NCBI GenBank assembly: GCA_030340625.1
Contig: JAOPHQ010003475.1
Span: forward strand, 39,499-103,498
Direction of reading: 5' to 3'
DNA length: 64,000 nt
DNA from: Merluccius polli
Lineage: Eukaryota; Chordata; Actinopteri; Gadiformes; Merlucciidae
The notes under the pieces are model-generated. The model was not told the DNA's origin and searched no databases. It was given only the letters and a program-made list of their open reading frames with translations. The position numbers and the translations under genes were made by a program. Below, piece by piece: positions 1-11,335 of the stretch. The first letter of the stretch is position 1; every line of letters begins with the position of its first letter.

Positions 1-474
1 CTCACGAAAGCCCTCCGCAATGCTCCTCCAATCATCTGTGGTGGGCACTGGCATGTACTCCTGTACCAAGGCATCCCAAATGAACCTGGTGACCTGGTTG
101 ACGATGTTTGCCACAGTACTAATGCCCACACGGTAGCTGTAGGCAATTGTACGGTAGGAATCCCCCGTGGCCAGGAACCGCAAGCAAATGGCAACACGCT
201 CCGTGGGTGGAATCGGGCGGCGGTAGTTGGTATGCTGCCTGGTGATCAGCGGCCCAATCTTCGACCGCAAGCTGTCAAACTGCTCCATGTCCAGCCTGAA
301 GTAGCGCTGGAACCGGCCCTCGTCCAATCTCAGCTCCTGCACCAGCCGATGGAACTCGCCGTGCTGAAGACGACCTTGAAGGATCTCGTGGACCCAAATC
401 CTCCTCCTCCTCCGGCGTCTTCGCAGGTACAGGAAAGCAGCAGCACCAATAGCGACGATATCTTGAGCATCCAT
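1..474 (-). CDS. HARBI1-like nuclease, N-terminal part (Harbinger element)
   Basis: The minus strand from an ATG at 472-474 is open to the window edge (158 codons). The protein opens MDAQDIVAIGAAAF, then an Arg run, then a helical region with EGRFQRYFRLDMEQFDSL and a helix-turn-helix-like segment ending in GDSYRTIAYSYRVG. This is the usual N-terminal half of vertebrate HARBI1/Harbinger nucleases, which cut and paste DNA with a DDE catalytic core acting with a Myb/MADF partner. The catalytic residues would lie left of base 1, so activity cannot be judged. The sequence that is visible has no stop or frameshift. It is not host HARBI1 by context: it abuts transposon end sequence at about 1111. 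Family confidence is high; copy status is unknown. Confidence 0.85.
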   Translation of the reverse strand, partial: MDAQDIVAIGAAAFLYLRRRRRRRRIWVHEILQGRLQHGEFHRLVQELRLDEGRFQRYFRLDMEQFDSLRSKIGPLITRQHTNYRRPIPPTERVAICLRFLATGDSYRTIAYSYRVGISTVANIVNQVTRFIWDALVQEYMPVPTTDDWRSIAEGFRE

Positions 475-1111
475 AGTGATACCAAGTGATGATAAGCGGG
501 AGTATTTATGGAAAATATTTGCGAACTAGGACGTTCGTATTTAAGCGGGAATCATTTTAATTTGCTCTCCATACCTCCAAACCAACCAACCAATCGCGTG
601 TAGTCATGCTTAAACAAAACACGTTTTGGAAATCGTCACATACACAAACTAATCGACAAGACGAGGGATAAATGACAAGGGATATACAGTATCTCTTGTC
701 TTTTATCCCACCTGTCAATTTGTTTGTGTGCGACGAATGAGTGCAGATCATGATTTGCAGATCAGTGAAACATATTTTAACTAGCCTACTACAGCACGCA
801 ACGTTTTTTGTTCTCGGTTGTAATTACATTTTATGAGGTTTTTTTGTTATATATTGGAGGGGAATCACTGTCCTACTTGCTGTCGAAGCATTTATCCAAC
901 AAGCAAAACCGTCTCTGATATGGCCACAGTGTATGGGAGTTCACTCCTTCTGTCTGTACTAAAAGCATACGGCTCCTTTAAATGCGTCTGCATAATTTAA
1001 TTGTACGTCATTGAGCGTCTTGAGCGTCAAAAGCGAACAAAAATATTCGCAGCGAATCTTTTTGAGCGTCAAAGCATCTTTGCAGCGCAAGACGCTTCTG
1101 GTGTGAACGCA
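475..1111. mobile_element. 5' non-coding part and end of the Harbinger element
   Basis: This gene-free stretch lies upstream of the HARBI1-like start. It contains repeated GAGCGTC/GACGCT motifs (about 1011-1105) and ends in TTCTGGTGTGAACGCACAG, the style of terminus seen in fish Harbinger elements. The right boundary is placed at about 1111 because the neighbouring hAT transposase homology (minus strand) begins at about 1113. The other terminus is outside the window, so the TIR and target duplication cannot be checked. Confidence 0.55.
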
Positions 1112-1450
1112 CAGGCAACAAGCCTCTCGTGCACAGTGTCAGTTACGTATCTTAAAATGATTGAACACTGATCATGAGCGGTTACGTCCTGTGTTGAGTC
1201 CAGCTGAATGGAGAACATTCCAGTTTTCTGTACTTCACTTGAAATGCACTCTTGAATAAGGTGCCCAATTGTATCAATAATTGTATTAACTGTGCTTTTG
1301 GAGAGAAGGGTGATAAGAGACCCTCGACCTCTTGTTCCACCGGAAGTGTGTAATTCTTTGCTCTTTTCAATACAATTGTCAATGTGTTCTTTTAGGCATC
1401 ATATTTTCCTAATAAAAGGATGAGTTCCAAAAAGTTCCCATGGTCAATTG

Positions 1451-2546
1451 CAGGGCTTGAAAACAAAATTATTTTTCAATCGTTCCGCTCCGAACGGAAC
1501 CGGTATATTTAACGTTTTCGTTCTTGCGTTCCGCCACCAACATATCGTTCCTGAACCGGTTCGGAACGTAAAATAACGTTCGTTCTTAACGTTCCGGCAG
1601 TGTTATTGGGCCTCTGCGGTGTGTTACTATTGCGGCCCCCCCCCCCCCCGCCGGCCGTAGGTCCGTGGTGTGTTACTATTGCGTACCCCCCGTCGGCCGT
1701 TACTATTGCGCCCCCCCCCCCCCCCCCGCGGTGTGTTACTATTGCGCCCCCCCCCCCCCCGGCGGCCCGCGGTGTGTTTGTGTTACTATTGCGGGCACCC
1801 CCGCCGGCCGTAGGTCTGCGGTGACGCTCGAACGTGAACGTCGTTTTACGGCAGCGGAAGATTTACGACAGCCAGCATACAGACAGTAAACAGACAGTGA
1901 GCAACGGACTTCACATGATATTATTCACAACTCGGATTAATTTAATGAAACCCATTGATTCTTTTGACCGGTGGACCCTTACGGACTTAAGGAATATAAA
2001 CAATGCAGGAACGGACACACACCGTACGGACTTTATGATCGCTTCAAAAGTTGGAAGTCAGACCTTTTCCCCGTCTCTCTTGTTTACCGGTAAGTCTGGA
2101 TGAATTATGCGTTGGTGTTCATAGTTTGTGTTAAATGAACTGAATGATTTATCTGTGGAGAATCTAACTGATCTAACGATGTGCGTTATGTCCATATGGA
2201 CAGACGTTTAAACGGTTACCGTATCTTTGTGTAGGTGATCTAAACGGCTTAAGTCGTTCAAGAAATAATTTAGATAAAATCCAGATCCGGCCTCAATTGG
2301 AGACCTGCGTTTATTTGTCAAAACGTGTCGCCACACCCCTGCGTCTATTAGGGACCCCGCTTTTATTGGAAGTTTTACGGTATATAGAGAACGAAAAAAA
2401 CCCGTTATTAACCGGTTTTGGGGATTTCAGAATAACGTTTCTGTTCCGGAACAGTTGAAGACCATTTGGTTTTCGTTTCCGTTTCCGTTCCTCGTAAAAT
2501 TCCGTTCGTTTTCGGTTTTCGTTCCTTGAACCGGTTCGGAGCCCTG
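1451..2546. mobile_element. Non-autonomous hAT element (1,096 bp) inside the hAT transposase
   Basis: The left end is CAGGGCTTGAAAAC and the right end reads GGTTCGGAGCCCTG, so both ends carry CAGGGCT inverted. It is flanked by the perfect 8-bp duplication GTCAATTG at 1443-1450 and 2547-2554. The interior has many GTTCCG/CGGAAC repeats and a C-run minisatellite, with no transposase. Removing it plus one duplication rejoins the hAT transposase reading at ...DDDTID / HGNFLEL..., confirming the boundaries. Confidence 0.92.
1632..1815. repeat. C-run minisatellite (G-run on minus strand)
   Basis: Four to five imperfect units are visible. Each is a run of 5-17 C followed by a GC-rich core containing GCCGGCCGTAGGTC and GTGTTACTATTGCG. 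On the minus strand the unit reads CGCAATAGTAACACAC plus a G-run, closely matching a block at 23755-23870 in a different hAT MITE. Open frames across it give only proline-rich translations and are not genes. Confidence 0.9.
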
Positions 2547-4669
2547 GTCAATTGTGTCATCATCAAGTGTGTAGGCTGCCTCATTATTTGTATGCCTATA
2601 GCTCAGCCCACTCTTCCCTAACAGTTTCACCACATCCACGACACGCTCCAATACCTGACGTCTCTTTCTGACCTGTTCCCAGACAGTTGATTAGCAGCAA
2701 ACATACTGCTGATGTCTGCTTTTGAGCACCTTAGTAAAAAAGCTTCTGCACAGATTCGGTGTGCACTACTCTTTTCATGCTCTTCTGTGCGCAGGTGCAC
2801 ATGCCTCCAATTAGTCATTCCAGTAATAAATGTGCTTGTGTCACTGTTTTTCCCAAAAGCCATACACACAAAACAAAACAATGCGTGACGTCTCTCACAA
2901 TATGTGAGCCACCTCCTGTTGGTTCCGTTTTTACTGGTGAATACCCTTTGCGTTACTGGATTTTGGGCATTTTGTTGTGGGTGGTGATCCAAAAAGCTCT
3001 GTAACATAGAAGGCTCAGGACGGGCAAAGTAATCTATGTTCTCCTGCTCTCTGCTCTCCTCTCTTTCGCGATGTCTCTCCTGTCTTTCGTCGACTCTCTC
3101 CTCACTGTCGTCGACTCTCTGCTCACTCTCGCTGACTCTCCTTGCTTTCGCAGACACTCTCCTCTACCTCACTGACACATTCCTCTCTCTCGCCGACTCT
3201 CTCCTCTCTCTCTCTAACACGCTCCTCTTCTGTGAATGCAATCTCAACCTAGCTCAACAAAACATGAATAGAGACTTATTATTTTTTAATTTTTTTTACA
3301 TAAAGATGCAGTCAGGTCCAGAATTATTGGATTTTCTGATTAACAGACACACAGCTGCATTGGCAATGGACAAAATGGTCATTTTAAAAAGTGTGATTTT
3401 CTTTCACTGTAGCCTACATTGTCTTTAACCACCCAAACCCATTTTTTCCATGCCTAAAAAGTAGCTTAGCCTAGGCCTACTAGTTAAACAATTAATAGCC
3501 AAAGACTCACTTTTCATGTTGGTGAGTGATGGATTTACATTTACAAATACGCCTAATTATTGGAGAGACGCACAGCTGCATTGTCATAACATAGGCAATA
3601 GACAAAATTATATAATTTTAAAAAGTGTTGTATTCTTTCATTTCCGTACATTGTCCCTATACACCTACATAAAAACTGCCTAACACATTTTTCCAGATCC
3701 AAAAAGTAGCTTAGCCTTGGGCTAGCCTACTACTCACCCCACAAACAATAATAGTCTAATAATGAAATTAGAATGCTGACTTACTGTAATTGTTGGTTCT
3801 CACATTCAAGACCATTTTAGTTCAGGGTGGAAGACAGAAGTAGGCTACTAACCTAGGCTTATTTTCTGATCCAGTCAGTGTATGTAACGCAGTTGCCTAG
3901 TTGCACCGCTAGGGGGAGCTAATTAGATTTTCCTACGGTAGACCTGTGGGTTGGTGATTTTTGCGTTAGACGCTGTTTTCTTTCAGAATGCGTTGCTAAA
4001 CCCTACAGGTGACCCATGTGATTTGCTCTGCTGAAATAATAAACGTGTTCTAAGTGAATGCCACTCCTGAACATTAGTTTAATGAAATATTCTGAACGTT
4101 AAACCGTTAAGCAGTCAAAGATTTGATAGCACCTGACCTGTTGTTTCTTATAATACCATGTGGAAAATGTCTAGCAATGTTAATTGGAGTCTACTAGCAT
4201 GTAAACAGATGAATTAAAAGTTGCCAAACCCTACAGATGTTGCACTGGAAAATAAACGCCCACACACCAACCGCGAACCCCTACGTCTCCTGCCTGGCGC
4301 ACTATAGCCTACCACTAGACACAACGCACGCAGTGTAGCAAGCTGTAGGCTACTACACAAAGTAGAGCAAGAGGCTGAGGACCAGCAGCTACATACACAA
4401 TGTGTTGTGTTTACAGTACACACTAAGCCTAGTTAGAACATTAGAACATTAGCCAAAACACATTTTATTGACATTTTAATTTAAAAAAAAACAGTCCAAC
4501 TTACCGTAGGTTTTACTGCATGTCCCTGTTCAATGTCGCCTCCACCACTGTCATTATCCACAGGAGCTGATGAAGGCCCAGCCGTGGCAAACATATCAGT
4601 AATTTTTTGCGCATTTGGCAGCGTTGGCTTGAAGAACCAGCTTCTTTTTTTCTCGCAGTTTCTCCGCAC

Positions 4670-5103
4670 CCCCTTTTCGTTTTCTATCCATTTTCGAAGA
4701 TCCTCAAACAGATTACGTTACCGGCGCACGCACCTAGCCAAAGGGTTATTTGAGCCAACTTCACACTGCTGTCAGGAGGAGGTGTTTCGTGATCTGATTG
4801 GGCGAGCCCCGTGTCAGTGAAGACCAATGGACCGCAGACTAGCGTGTGTCAAGGCCAAGGGCCGATACGCGTTGGTTAGGAAATTGAGTTTTATTTTTGC
4901 CGAATGCATTATGCAGGCAGGTCCAAAGCGAACGATGTGATTGGGCCAGCCCAGTGTCAATAGGGCCGCTGATCAACTGGTTTTATGGGCCGGCCGCCGG
5001 TCAGACCAATATAAAAATAAAACTTGTTGGGTCGGTCGGCCCAAATAGCACAACGGCCCACCGGGAAAATGCCCGGTATGCCCGATGGCCAGTCCGCCCC
5101 TGA
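4670..5103 (-). mobile_element. 5' end of the decayed hAT element with terminal repeat
   Basis: Sequence upstream of the hAT first exon ends at 5103. Read on the minus strand it begins CAGGGGCGGACTGGCCATCG, a terminus I recognise as typical of fish hAT elements. The matching far terminus is missing because the element is cut by Harbinger sequence at about 1112. No gene is present in 4670-5103. Confidence 0.65.
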
Positions 5104-6190
5104 CCGTTGGTAAAAAAAGTCCCTCCAGTAAACTGTACTGTAGGTAAAAAAGTCCCTCCAGTAAACTGTACTAAGTCGGTAAAAAAGTCCCTCAAGTAAA
5201 TTGTACTAAGTCGGTAAAAAAGTCCCTCCAGTAAATTGTACTAAGTCGGTAAAAAAGTCCCTCCAGTAAACTGTACTGTAGGTAAAAAAGTTCCTCCAGT
5301 AAACTGTACCATTGGTAAAAAAAAGTCCCTCCAGTAAACTGTACCGTTGGTAAAAAAAGTCCCTCCAGTAAACTGTACCAAGTCGGTAAAAAAGTCCCTC
5401 AAGTAAATTGTACTAAGTCGGTAAAAAAGTCCCTCCAGTAAATTGTACTGTAGGTAAAAAAGTCCCTCCAGTAAACTGTACCGTTGGTAAAAAAAAGTCC
5501 CTCCAGTAAACTGTACTGTAGGTAAAAAAGGCCCTCCAGTAAACTGTACTGTCGGTAAAAAAGGCCCTCCAGTAAACTGTACTGTACTGTCGGTAAAAAA
5601 GTCCCTCCAGTAAACTGTACTGTACTGTCAGTAAAAAAGTCCCTCCAGTAAACTGTACCGTAGGTAAAAAAGTCCCTCCAGTAAACTGTACCATTGGTAA
5701 AAAAGTCCCTCCAGTAAACTGTACCGTTGGTAAAAAAGTTCCTCCAGTAAACTGTACTGTAGGTAGAAAAGTCCCTCCAGTAAACTGTACTGTAGGTAAA
5801 AAAGGGCCTCCAGTAAACTGTACTGAATCGGTAAAAAAGTCCCTCAAGTAAATTGTACTGTACTGTCGGTAAAAAAGTCCCTCCAGTAAACTGTACTAAG
5901 TCGGTAAAAAAGTCCCTCCAGTAAACTGTACTGTACTGTCGGTAAAAAAGTCCCTCCAGTAAACTGTACTGTACTGTCGGTAAAAAAGTCCCTCCAGTAA
6001 ATTGTATGTTCCTCAACATGAACTCTACCATAACCCAAACAAAAGGTTACACTACAGAAAATACATTTATGAGTACTGTAAATGAAGTACAACAACTACT
6101 ACTACTATATTCTTTTAGAATTCGTTGGTAAAAAAGGCCCTCCAGTAAACTGTACTGTTGGTAAAAAGGCCCTCCAGTAAACTGTACTCT
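5104..6190. repeat. Tandem array, core GGTAAAAAAGTCCCTCCAGT
   Basis: About 27 imperfect units of roughly 30-40 bp run from 5104 to 6008, plus two more at 6126-6186 after a unique spacer. Unit length varies through optional TACTG duplications and alternative linkers (AAGTCG, GTTG, GTAG). The array starts exactly at the hAT terminus and ends at the stop codon of the recombinase-like gene's last exon. Minus-strand frames spell a repeating VQFTGGTFLPT peptide, which is a by-product of the repeat and not evidence of a gene. Confidence 0.93.
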
Positions 6191-6411
6191 CTATGAGACC
6201 TGTTTATTTTTAAGCCCCCTGTTCCTGACAAAATCTCTGATGTTTTGAACAGTTCTATTCCGCAAAACAGGGTCCTCCGCAAGCTTGCACTGCTCACACT
6301 CGAGTTTGGATGCAAGGTGTCCTTTAGAAATATGTGGTCTGAAGTGTTTTGTGACTGCTTTGACTTCCTTTTCACTCCATGGCATTTTCACATATCTTCT
6401 TGACTTGACTC
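6191..6411 (-). pseudogene. C-terminal exon of the SET/recombinase-like gene
   Basis: The exon runs from an acceptor (TTGGCAG/GAG) at 6411 to a TAG at 6191-6193. It encodes SRRYVKMPWSEKEVKAV, then a Cys pair (LECEQCKLAEDPVL) and RTVQNIRDFVRNRG. I recognise this as the C-terminal domain of large fish proteins that begin with a KMT5A-like SET domain and carry a tyrosine-recombinase-like core. The W-S-x-x-E-V start looks Myb/SANT-like, and the C-x-x-C suggests a zinc site; both are inferences. It is intact on its own, but the rest of the gene is broken. Confidence 0.7.
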
Positions 6412-7489
6412 CTGCCAATCACAAGAACATATTTTTCTTGCTTAGATTGTGAAGACATCCAATACTTCTTAATCCAATACAGCTAAATAGTTTTTATATG
6501 TTCCATACAAATGTAATGTTCACCACTGTAATAGAATAAAGTGTTATTCCATTACAGTGGTATATGGAGACAGCTAACAGACAAGAATGGACGACTCAAA
6601 AGACACAACTAAGATCTGAATTGAACAAATACCATCAATGCAACACAACGAGCATGCCTTAAGGAAACCACACAGAGAGGGTCTTTCCAGAGGATATAAG
6701 ATTAAGTATATTAAACCTAATTAAATTTAGTCCAATTCTTTCTTGGGTCATCACCTTGACTGTGCTGCTACACTGTACCTGTAGGAAAAGCAGCTTGAAA
6801 ATAAAGTGATGAATGCATGGCGTCTTACCTTGCTGAGTTTTCAACCGTTTTGTTTTTCCTGCAGAAAACAAGAAATGCTCTTTTGAGAATAGCTTGTACA
6901 CACACAACAAACCATTTGTGGAAAAACTGCTTCATTTTCAAAGCCAAATTATAATATTTACAGTATACAGACCGAATAAGCTGTATCTTACTAGAAGTAG
7001 ACACCATAAGATAGAAATCATTGTGGACGTGAAAAGACAGTCCCTCTGTATGGTGCTATGTGTTTTTGCAACATGCTTACAAGTGTCAATAGGAACAAAC
7101 TATAAAAGATCGTTCACTTAGCTAACAAAGTAAATGGTCTTCTTCACAGTATCCCCAAAGTTACAACACATAAAAGACAATCTTCTTTTACAATGGTTGT
7201 GCTGTGAGATTGCCGCACAGAGGAATAATAACCCTCCTCTGCCCAGCATCCTGCTAGCTAATGTTCAAGCCATTCAGATTCAGAGCTTGTATTGTCCCTC
7301 CAGGGGAAATTTGATTTGCAGTGACAACACAACAACAATAGTAAATAGACAAACAGTGACATAAAACAATGACAAAACAATGTCGCAGAGTACCGCACAA
7401 CAAAACATGATTCAAAACTAAAAATCCTAAACGAAGTAAGAACATACGTATCCTTTGAAAATAAGCTAGACAAGCCGTGTGCATGGATT
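6412..7489. other. Intron-like sequence with one mini-exon
   Basis: This is AT-rich non-coding sequence between the C-terminal exon and the CR1/Rex-like remnant. It holds the 30-bp mini-exon at 6829-6858 and a small hairpin, 6522-6538 against 6544-6561 (ACCACTGTAAT arms). At 7294-7320 is TTGTCCCTCCAGGGGAAATT, which resembles the 3' tail of fish CR1/L2-type LINEs. No other gene is seen. Confidence 0.5.
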
Positions 7490-8620
7490 AAACATTCACA
7501 GAGATGTGGCTGGAGCTGAGTGTGCCCGACTGTGCCGTCACCTCTGTCTACAGCAGGATAGAACGAAGGACTCAGGTAAGTCGAGGGGAGGAGCGTGTGC
7601 TTGATGGTTAACACTTCATGGGCCACAGATATCTTTGTCATAACACATTGCTCCCTGGGGTCCTGGAGCTGCTGACCATTAAAGCTTGACCATTCTATCT
7701 CCCCAGAGAGTTCAGTTCAGTCATCCTCACAGCTGTGTACATACTCCCATAGGCTAATAAGACTATCCCTGGAGGAGCTGTAGAGGTGTATAAATGGACT
7801 TGAGGATTCTCACCTGAGGCTGCATTTATTGTTTTGGGAGCCTTCAGAGCCAACATGCAAAGGTTCTCCCAAAATACTACCAACACATCACTTTTCCCAC
7901 TAGGGGTGTGCAGACTGTGGATTACTGCTACACCTGATGCAGAGACAGCTACAACCCTCTACCCATCCTATCTGGAAAATCAGACCACTGCAACATCAAT
8001 GAATACCCACATATGTAGCCCAATACAGAGTCAAAGTGCACTGATGATGTGGTCCCTACAGCTCCTATCTGCACCTACCCAAACCAGAAACCCTGGGTCA
8101 GTTGGGAGATTCATGCTGAGCTTAAGGCACAAACAACAACTTTCAACTGAAGAAGATATACAGGGACAAAGTGGAGTCCAACTACAACAGCTCTGACTCC
8201 ATGTGGAGTGGACTATGCTGCATCACAGACTACAAAAGGAGAAATAGAGACATTGGTCAGCACATTGCATTGCTCCTGGACGAACTCAACACATTTTACA
8301 CTAAGCTGGTGTTAGATCAACAACCTCTCTCTGAACGTCAGCAAAACTAAAGAGATGACCATGGACTTCAGGAGACAGCAGGCTGACAGACACCTGCATA
8401 TGACAAATAAACCTGAAAAAGACCTTTATCCCCTCTGTTATACCTACCAACATGAACCGCACCCTAAAATCACATTATACCTTTAGAACTCATCCTGTGT
8501 CAATGACATCTTTTTCCTTTTTACTAAAACTCTGAACACAAAGACAGGCTTTGCCCAGACTGCAGACAAATCAGATGCGTTTCTCAAATCCTATCTTTAG
8601 GACTGAGAGAGAGAGATAGA
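7490..8620 (+). mobile_element. Decayed CR1/L2/Rex1-clade LINE remnant
   Basis: Reading all three plus frames recovers fragments of a LINE: an endonuclease piece (SSVILTAVYIPP near 7717, PEAAFIVLG near 7815) and a later reverse-transcriptase piece (NNLSLNVSKTKEMTMDFRR near 8320). They are separated by many stops and frameshifts. No intact ORF remains. It lies in an intron of the minus-strand recombinase-like gene. Confidence 0.7.
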
Positions 8621-8650
8621 GAGCGATAGAGAGAGATAGAGATATATATA
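8598..8650. repeat. GAGA/GATA microsatellite
   Basis: Simple repeat of GAGAGATAGA units passing into TATATATA. The following 250 bases to the next mini-exon are unremarkable AT-rich sequence. Confidence 0.9.
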
Positions 8651-9840
8651 TCCACAACAGTAATTGCAGCTTCACACCAATGGCATGTGCACTATAATTG
8701 ATGTTTTGACAATCTGAAATCTGTTTCAGTGTCAGACTGAGATACACCTGTAGAAAGCATTTAAAACCATATACAAATGTGGTTTAAATCTGAAAAAAAA
8801 AAAAAATTGACAGTCTCTCTGCATGCCTTAAGTAGCATCAACATAACTTAATGTTAAACTACTTAAAAAGAAAATCAATCCATGGCATAATAATAATAAT
8901 AATATTTACCTTTGGGGTTGCTGGCCTCCTCCTGGGTTAAATGTATACGTTTTCTTTTTCCTGGTGAAAAACAACATGTTGAAATCTATTCCTCAAAATT
9001 TCTGAGCATCAGAAATCTGAACTTTAATTCTGAAAAGCTATGCAATAATGTGATACTTTCATTTGGAACCATATACATTGTAAAGGCCAATTTGATCACT
9101 CAATGTCTAAAACTAAAACATCTAAAAATAAACTGAAGTATCTTCAGTGATACAATTACATCCCAAAAACATAATAAAACACAAATCGTTCCATCTTTGA
9201 CAACAAAACAAACTAACCATGATACCCAAAGTGATATTGAGAAGTAGATGTCTGTCTGCATAGGCCTTCAAATTAAGCCAAAGCACATGACGTTCTGAAA
9301 CTAAGACTGGCAGTAGTACAACATTAGAAGTACAAAATAAAAGTTATAAATGACTGGAGACTTACCATTGGAGCTGGTGACCTCACTTTGATTTTCCAGC
9401 CGATTAGTTTCTTCTACAGAAACAAAAAATACTTTTATAAGAATACAACAAACCAATTCTTTAGTAGTACCTCCAGTGAAATAAAGAAAAGGACAAAAAA
9501 AATCTGTGGTATTCCCACACATTACCTTCTGAGCTGGTGGCTTCCTCAGGATTCTCCATCCCTTCATTTTCAGGAGAAAGCAAAACAGGCCTTTGTCATC
9601 AATCAAAGTAATGGTGGCAAAAGTAATGGATGCTGTGTCTGAAATTGCGCACTTCTATACTTACACTTACTTTTTTGAGTGCACTTTGCAAAAAAGCGGA
9701 GAGTGTGCCAAAACGCAGTGCACTGGAAATACCTCGGTCGCGCACTCAAAACGATCTAAAATTTGAGTGTGGACCGATGGACACTTTCCACACTCAACGG
9801 CCGCCATTTTGTCTACGTAGCGGAAGAGGCGGGATAAAAA

Positions 9841-10464
9841 ATGGACACGGAGGAGACAGTCGAGATTAACGCGCTCTACAAATGTAAGTAAAATTACACA
9901 TTGGTTTGTTTTTCGATACAATTACAGTTTTAGGCTGGTTTTTAATTTAAGGTTTTTAATTCTGAACGATAACGTGACATTAAGAACGATAACGTGAATA
10001 CTGTTACGTCGCTAATACAGGCTAACGTGTCTGTGTTGGCTGTCGGTAACGTTAAATCGGCTGGCGATGGCAGTATCAGCGACGGACAGCACGCAATATT
10101 ACATTTAAAATATATTTTCTTTTCACCTGATATATCTTTTATAGGGTCAGATGAAGAGACACGGAGCCTTATCCAGTGGCGGACAGTCAACGCCTCACTT
10201 TTCACTGGGAGGCGTAATGCTGCCGTCACTGGATATGAGTAAGTGAATGCATATACTGGCTGCACTAGATTGAAATGTTTCCTATATTACTTATCTGTCG
10301 TTATATATTGAAGTCACTGCATGGACTACAATTACATTGTGGTAATCCGATTGTATTTCAAACAGGACATACATTACTGCCCGGGGCCTGGAGGGGCGAG
10401 TGACTCCCGTGTTTTTAAAAAAAAAATGGGAAAACCTCAAGGCCAAATATAAGGTTAACTCTCA

Positions 10465-10495
<31 letters not shown>

Positions 10496-11192
10496 AACAG
10501 TTGTTTTTCTGTTATATAGTTGGTCCTATTTATAATTTCTACATAGCACAACAGCACTGCTGTTGAAAGTAAATCATGGGCATACACTTAACACTGTAAT
10601 GGATGTGACAGGATTGATCACAAATGTTTGGTCTAAACCAGAGTGTTTTCCTATTCCTCCTCAGGAACTGAAATGCCCCAGAACGGGGGTTAGCTCGGAG
10701 GGGGGTGAGACCACTGCCGCATCTTGGAAGTGGTACACCTTAATGGATGAGGCAATTGGGGACCGGCCGTCAGTGACCCCACCGGTCCTCATTGCCTCAT
10801 CCTCCCGAGATGTGACGGTGGTCACACCCCCCCCCCCCCCCGTGCTTATCCCAGAGCGGTCCATGACATCCACCCCAAAAAGGCGGCGTGTGGATGTCAT
10901 GGACCTGCTCAAAGACCATCAAAGGTTTGAGGAGATGGTGTTGGAGAGAGAGGAGAGAAGGCAGAGCGAAGCGGTGGAGAGAGAGGAGAGAAGGCATAGA
11001 GAGGCGATGGAGAAAGAGGAGGCAAGGGCGAAAGAGGCGATGAAAAGAGAGGAGGCAAAGGCGAGAGAGGTGATGGAGAGAGAGGATCGGAGATATCGGG
11101 AGGCAGTGGAAAGAGAGGAAAGGCTGTTTAAGGAGCTGAGGGAGAGAGAGGAGAGCTGGAAAGGAGGGACGATAGGTTCTACAGCCTACTAG
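9841..11192 (+). CDS. Myb/trihelix-like DNA-binding partner of Harbinger, intact
   Basis: Four exons join in frame: 9841-9883, 10145-10238, 10366-10453 and 10665-11192, all with GT-AG junctions, giving about 250 aa. Residues about 14-90 form a Myb/SANT-like trihelix with the expected tryptophans: YKWSDEETRSLIQW, then FLKKKWENLKAKYKELK, then ASWKWYTLMDEAIG. A Pro-rich linker with a C-run follows, then RRRVDVMDLL and a long Glu/Arg coiled coil (REERR repeats) to the C-terminus. In this family the partner binds the transposon ends and brings the nuclease into the nucleus. The start codon was chosen because it opens the exon that splices in frame to the W-S-D-E-E motif. No stop or frameshift is seen. 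Confidence 0.82.
10463..10492. repeat. (CA)n microsatellite in intron 3 of the Myb-like gene
   Basis: About 15 CA dinucleotides lie between exons 3 and 4. Confidence 0.95.
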
Positions 11193-11335
11193 AAAAAATA
11201 TTTAATAAAAAATGAATTAAATTCTACTGTAATGATTGTCTTCTTTTTAGATATCATTTTATTGTTCTAGGGTTAAAAGGTACATTTTACCGGGGGCATG
11301 CTGTTGGATATAGGGCATATAGGGGAAACACAGGA

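Larger units (their letters stand above)
1113..4669 (-). pseudogene. hAT transposase with TTF-type zinc finger (ZMYM1-like), broken
   Basis: The pieces run right to left. A first exon (about 4504-4669) encodes FFKPTLPNAQKITDMF and a Gly/Asp-rich tail and ends at a GTAAGT donor near 4498-4503. A second exon (about 2640-3250) has an Arg/Glu-rich repeat, then a TTF-type zinc finger: QRVFTSKNGTNRRWLTYC, CFVCMAFG, NWRHVHLRTEEHEKSSAH. The transposase body then continues as LERVVDVVKLLGKSGLSYRH, is interrupted by the hAT at 1451-2546, and resumes at 1450 down to 1113 with GRGSLITLLSKSTVNTIID. A frameshift lies near 2650-2690, where the finger frame is lost. The catalytic C-terminus is missing, cut off at the Harbinger end. 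The family moves DNA by hAT cut-and-paste; this copy cannot be functional. Confidence 0.8.
6829..9561 (-). pseudogene. Mini-exon series of the SET/recombinase-like gene
   Basis: Four short exons with canonical splice sites on the minus strand: 9526-9561 (36 bp, GMENPEEATSSEG), 9366-9413 (48 bp, EETNRLENQSEVTSSNG), 8910-8960 (51 bp, GKRKRIHLTQEEASNPKG) and 6829-6858 (30 bp, GKTKRLKTQQG). Each length is a multiple of three and each starts and ends in the same codon phase (1-1), so any can be skipped without a frameshift. They encode an acidic or basic, Ser/Thr-rich linker between the recombinase core and the C-terminal domain. Similarity among the SS-x-G endings suggests origin by exon duplication. 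Confidence 0.6.

Noticed and set aside
5399..6031. 210-codon frame of repeating VQFTGGTFLPT
   Set aside because: A product of the tandem DNA repeat; it shifts between frames with unit-length changes and has no start or splice context.
5104..6190. CRISPR-like appearance of regularly repeated units
   Set aside because: Units are contiguous without unique spacers, and the genome is a eukaryote. The same applies to the 36-bp array at 11336-11690.
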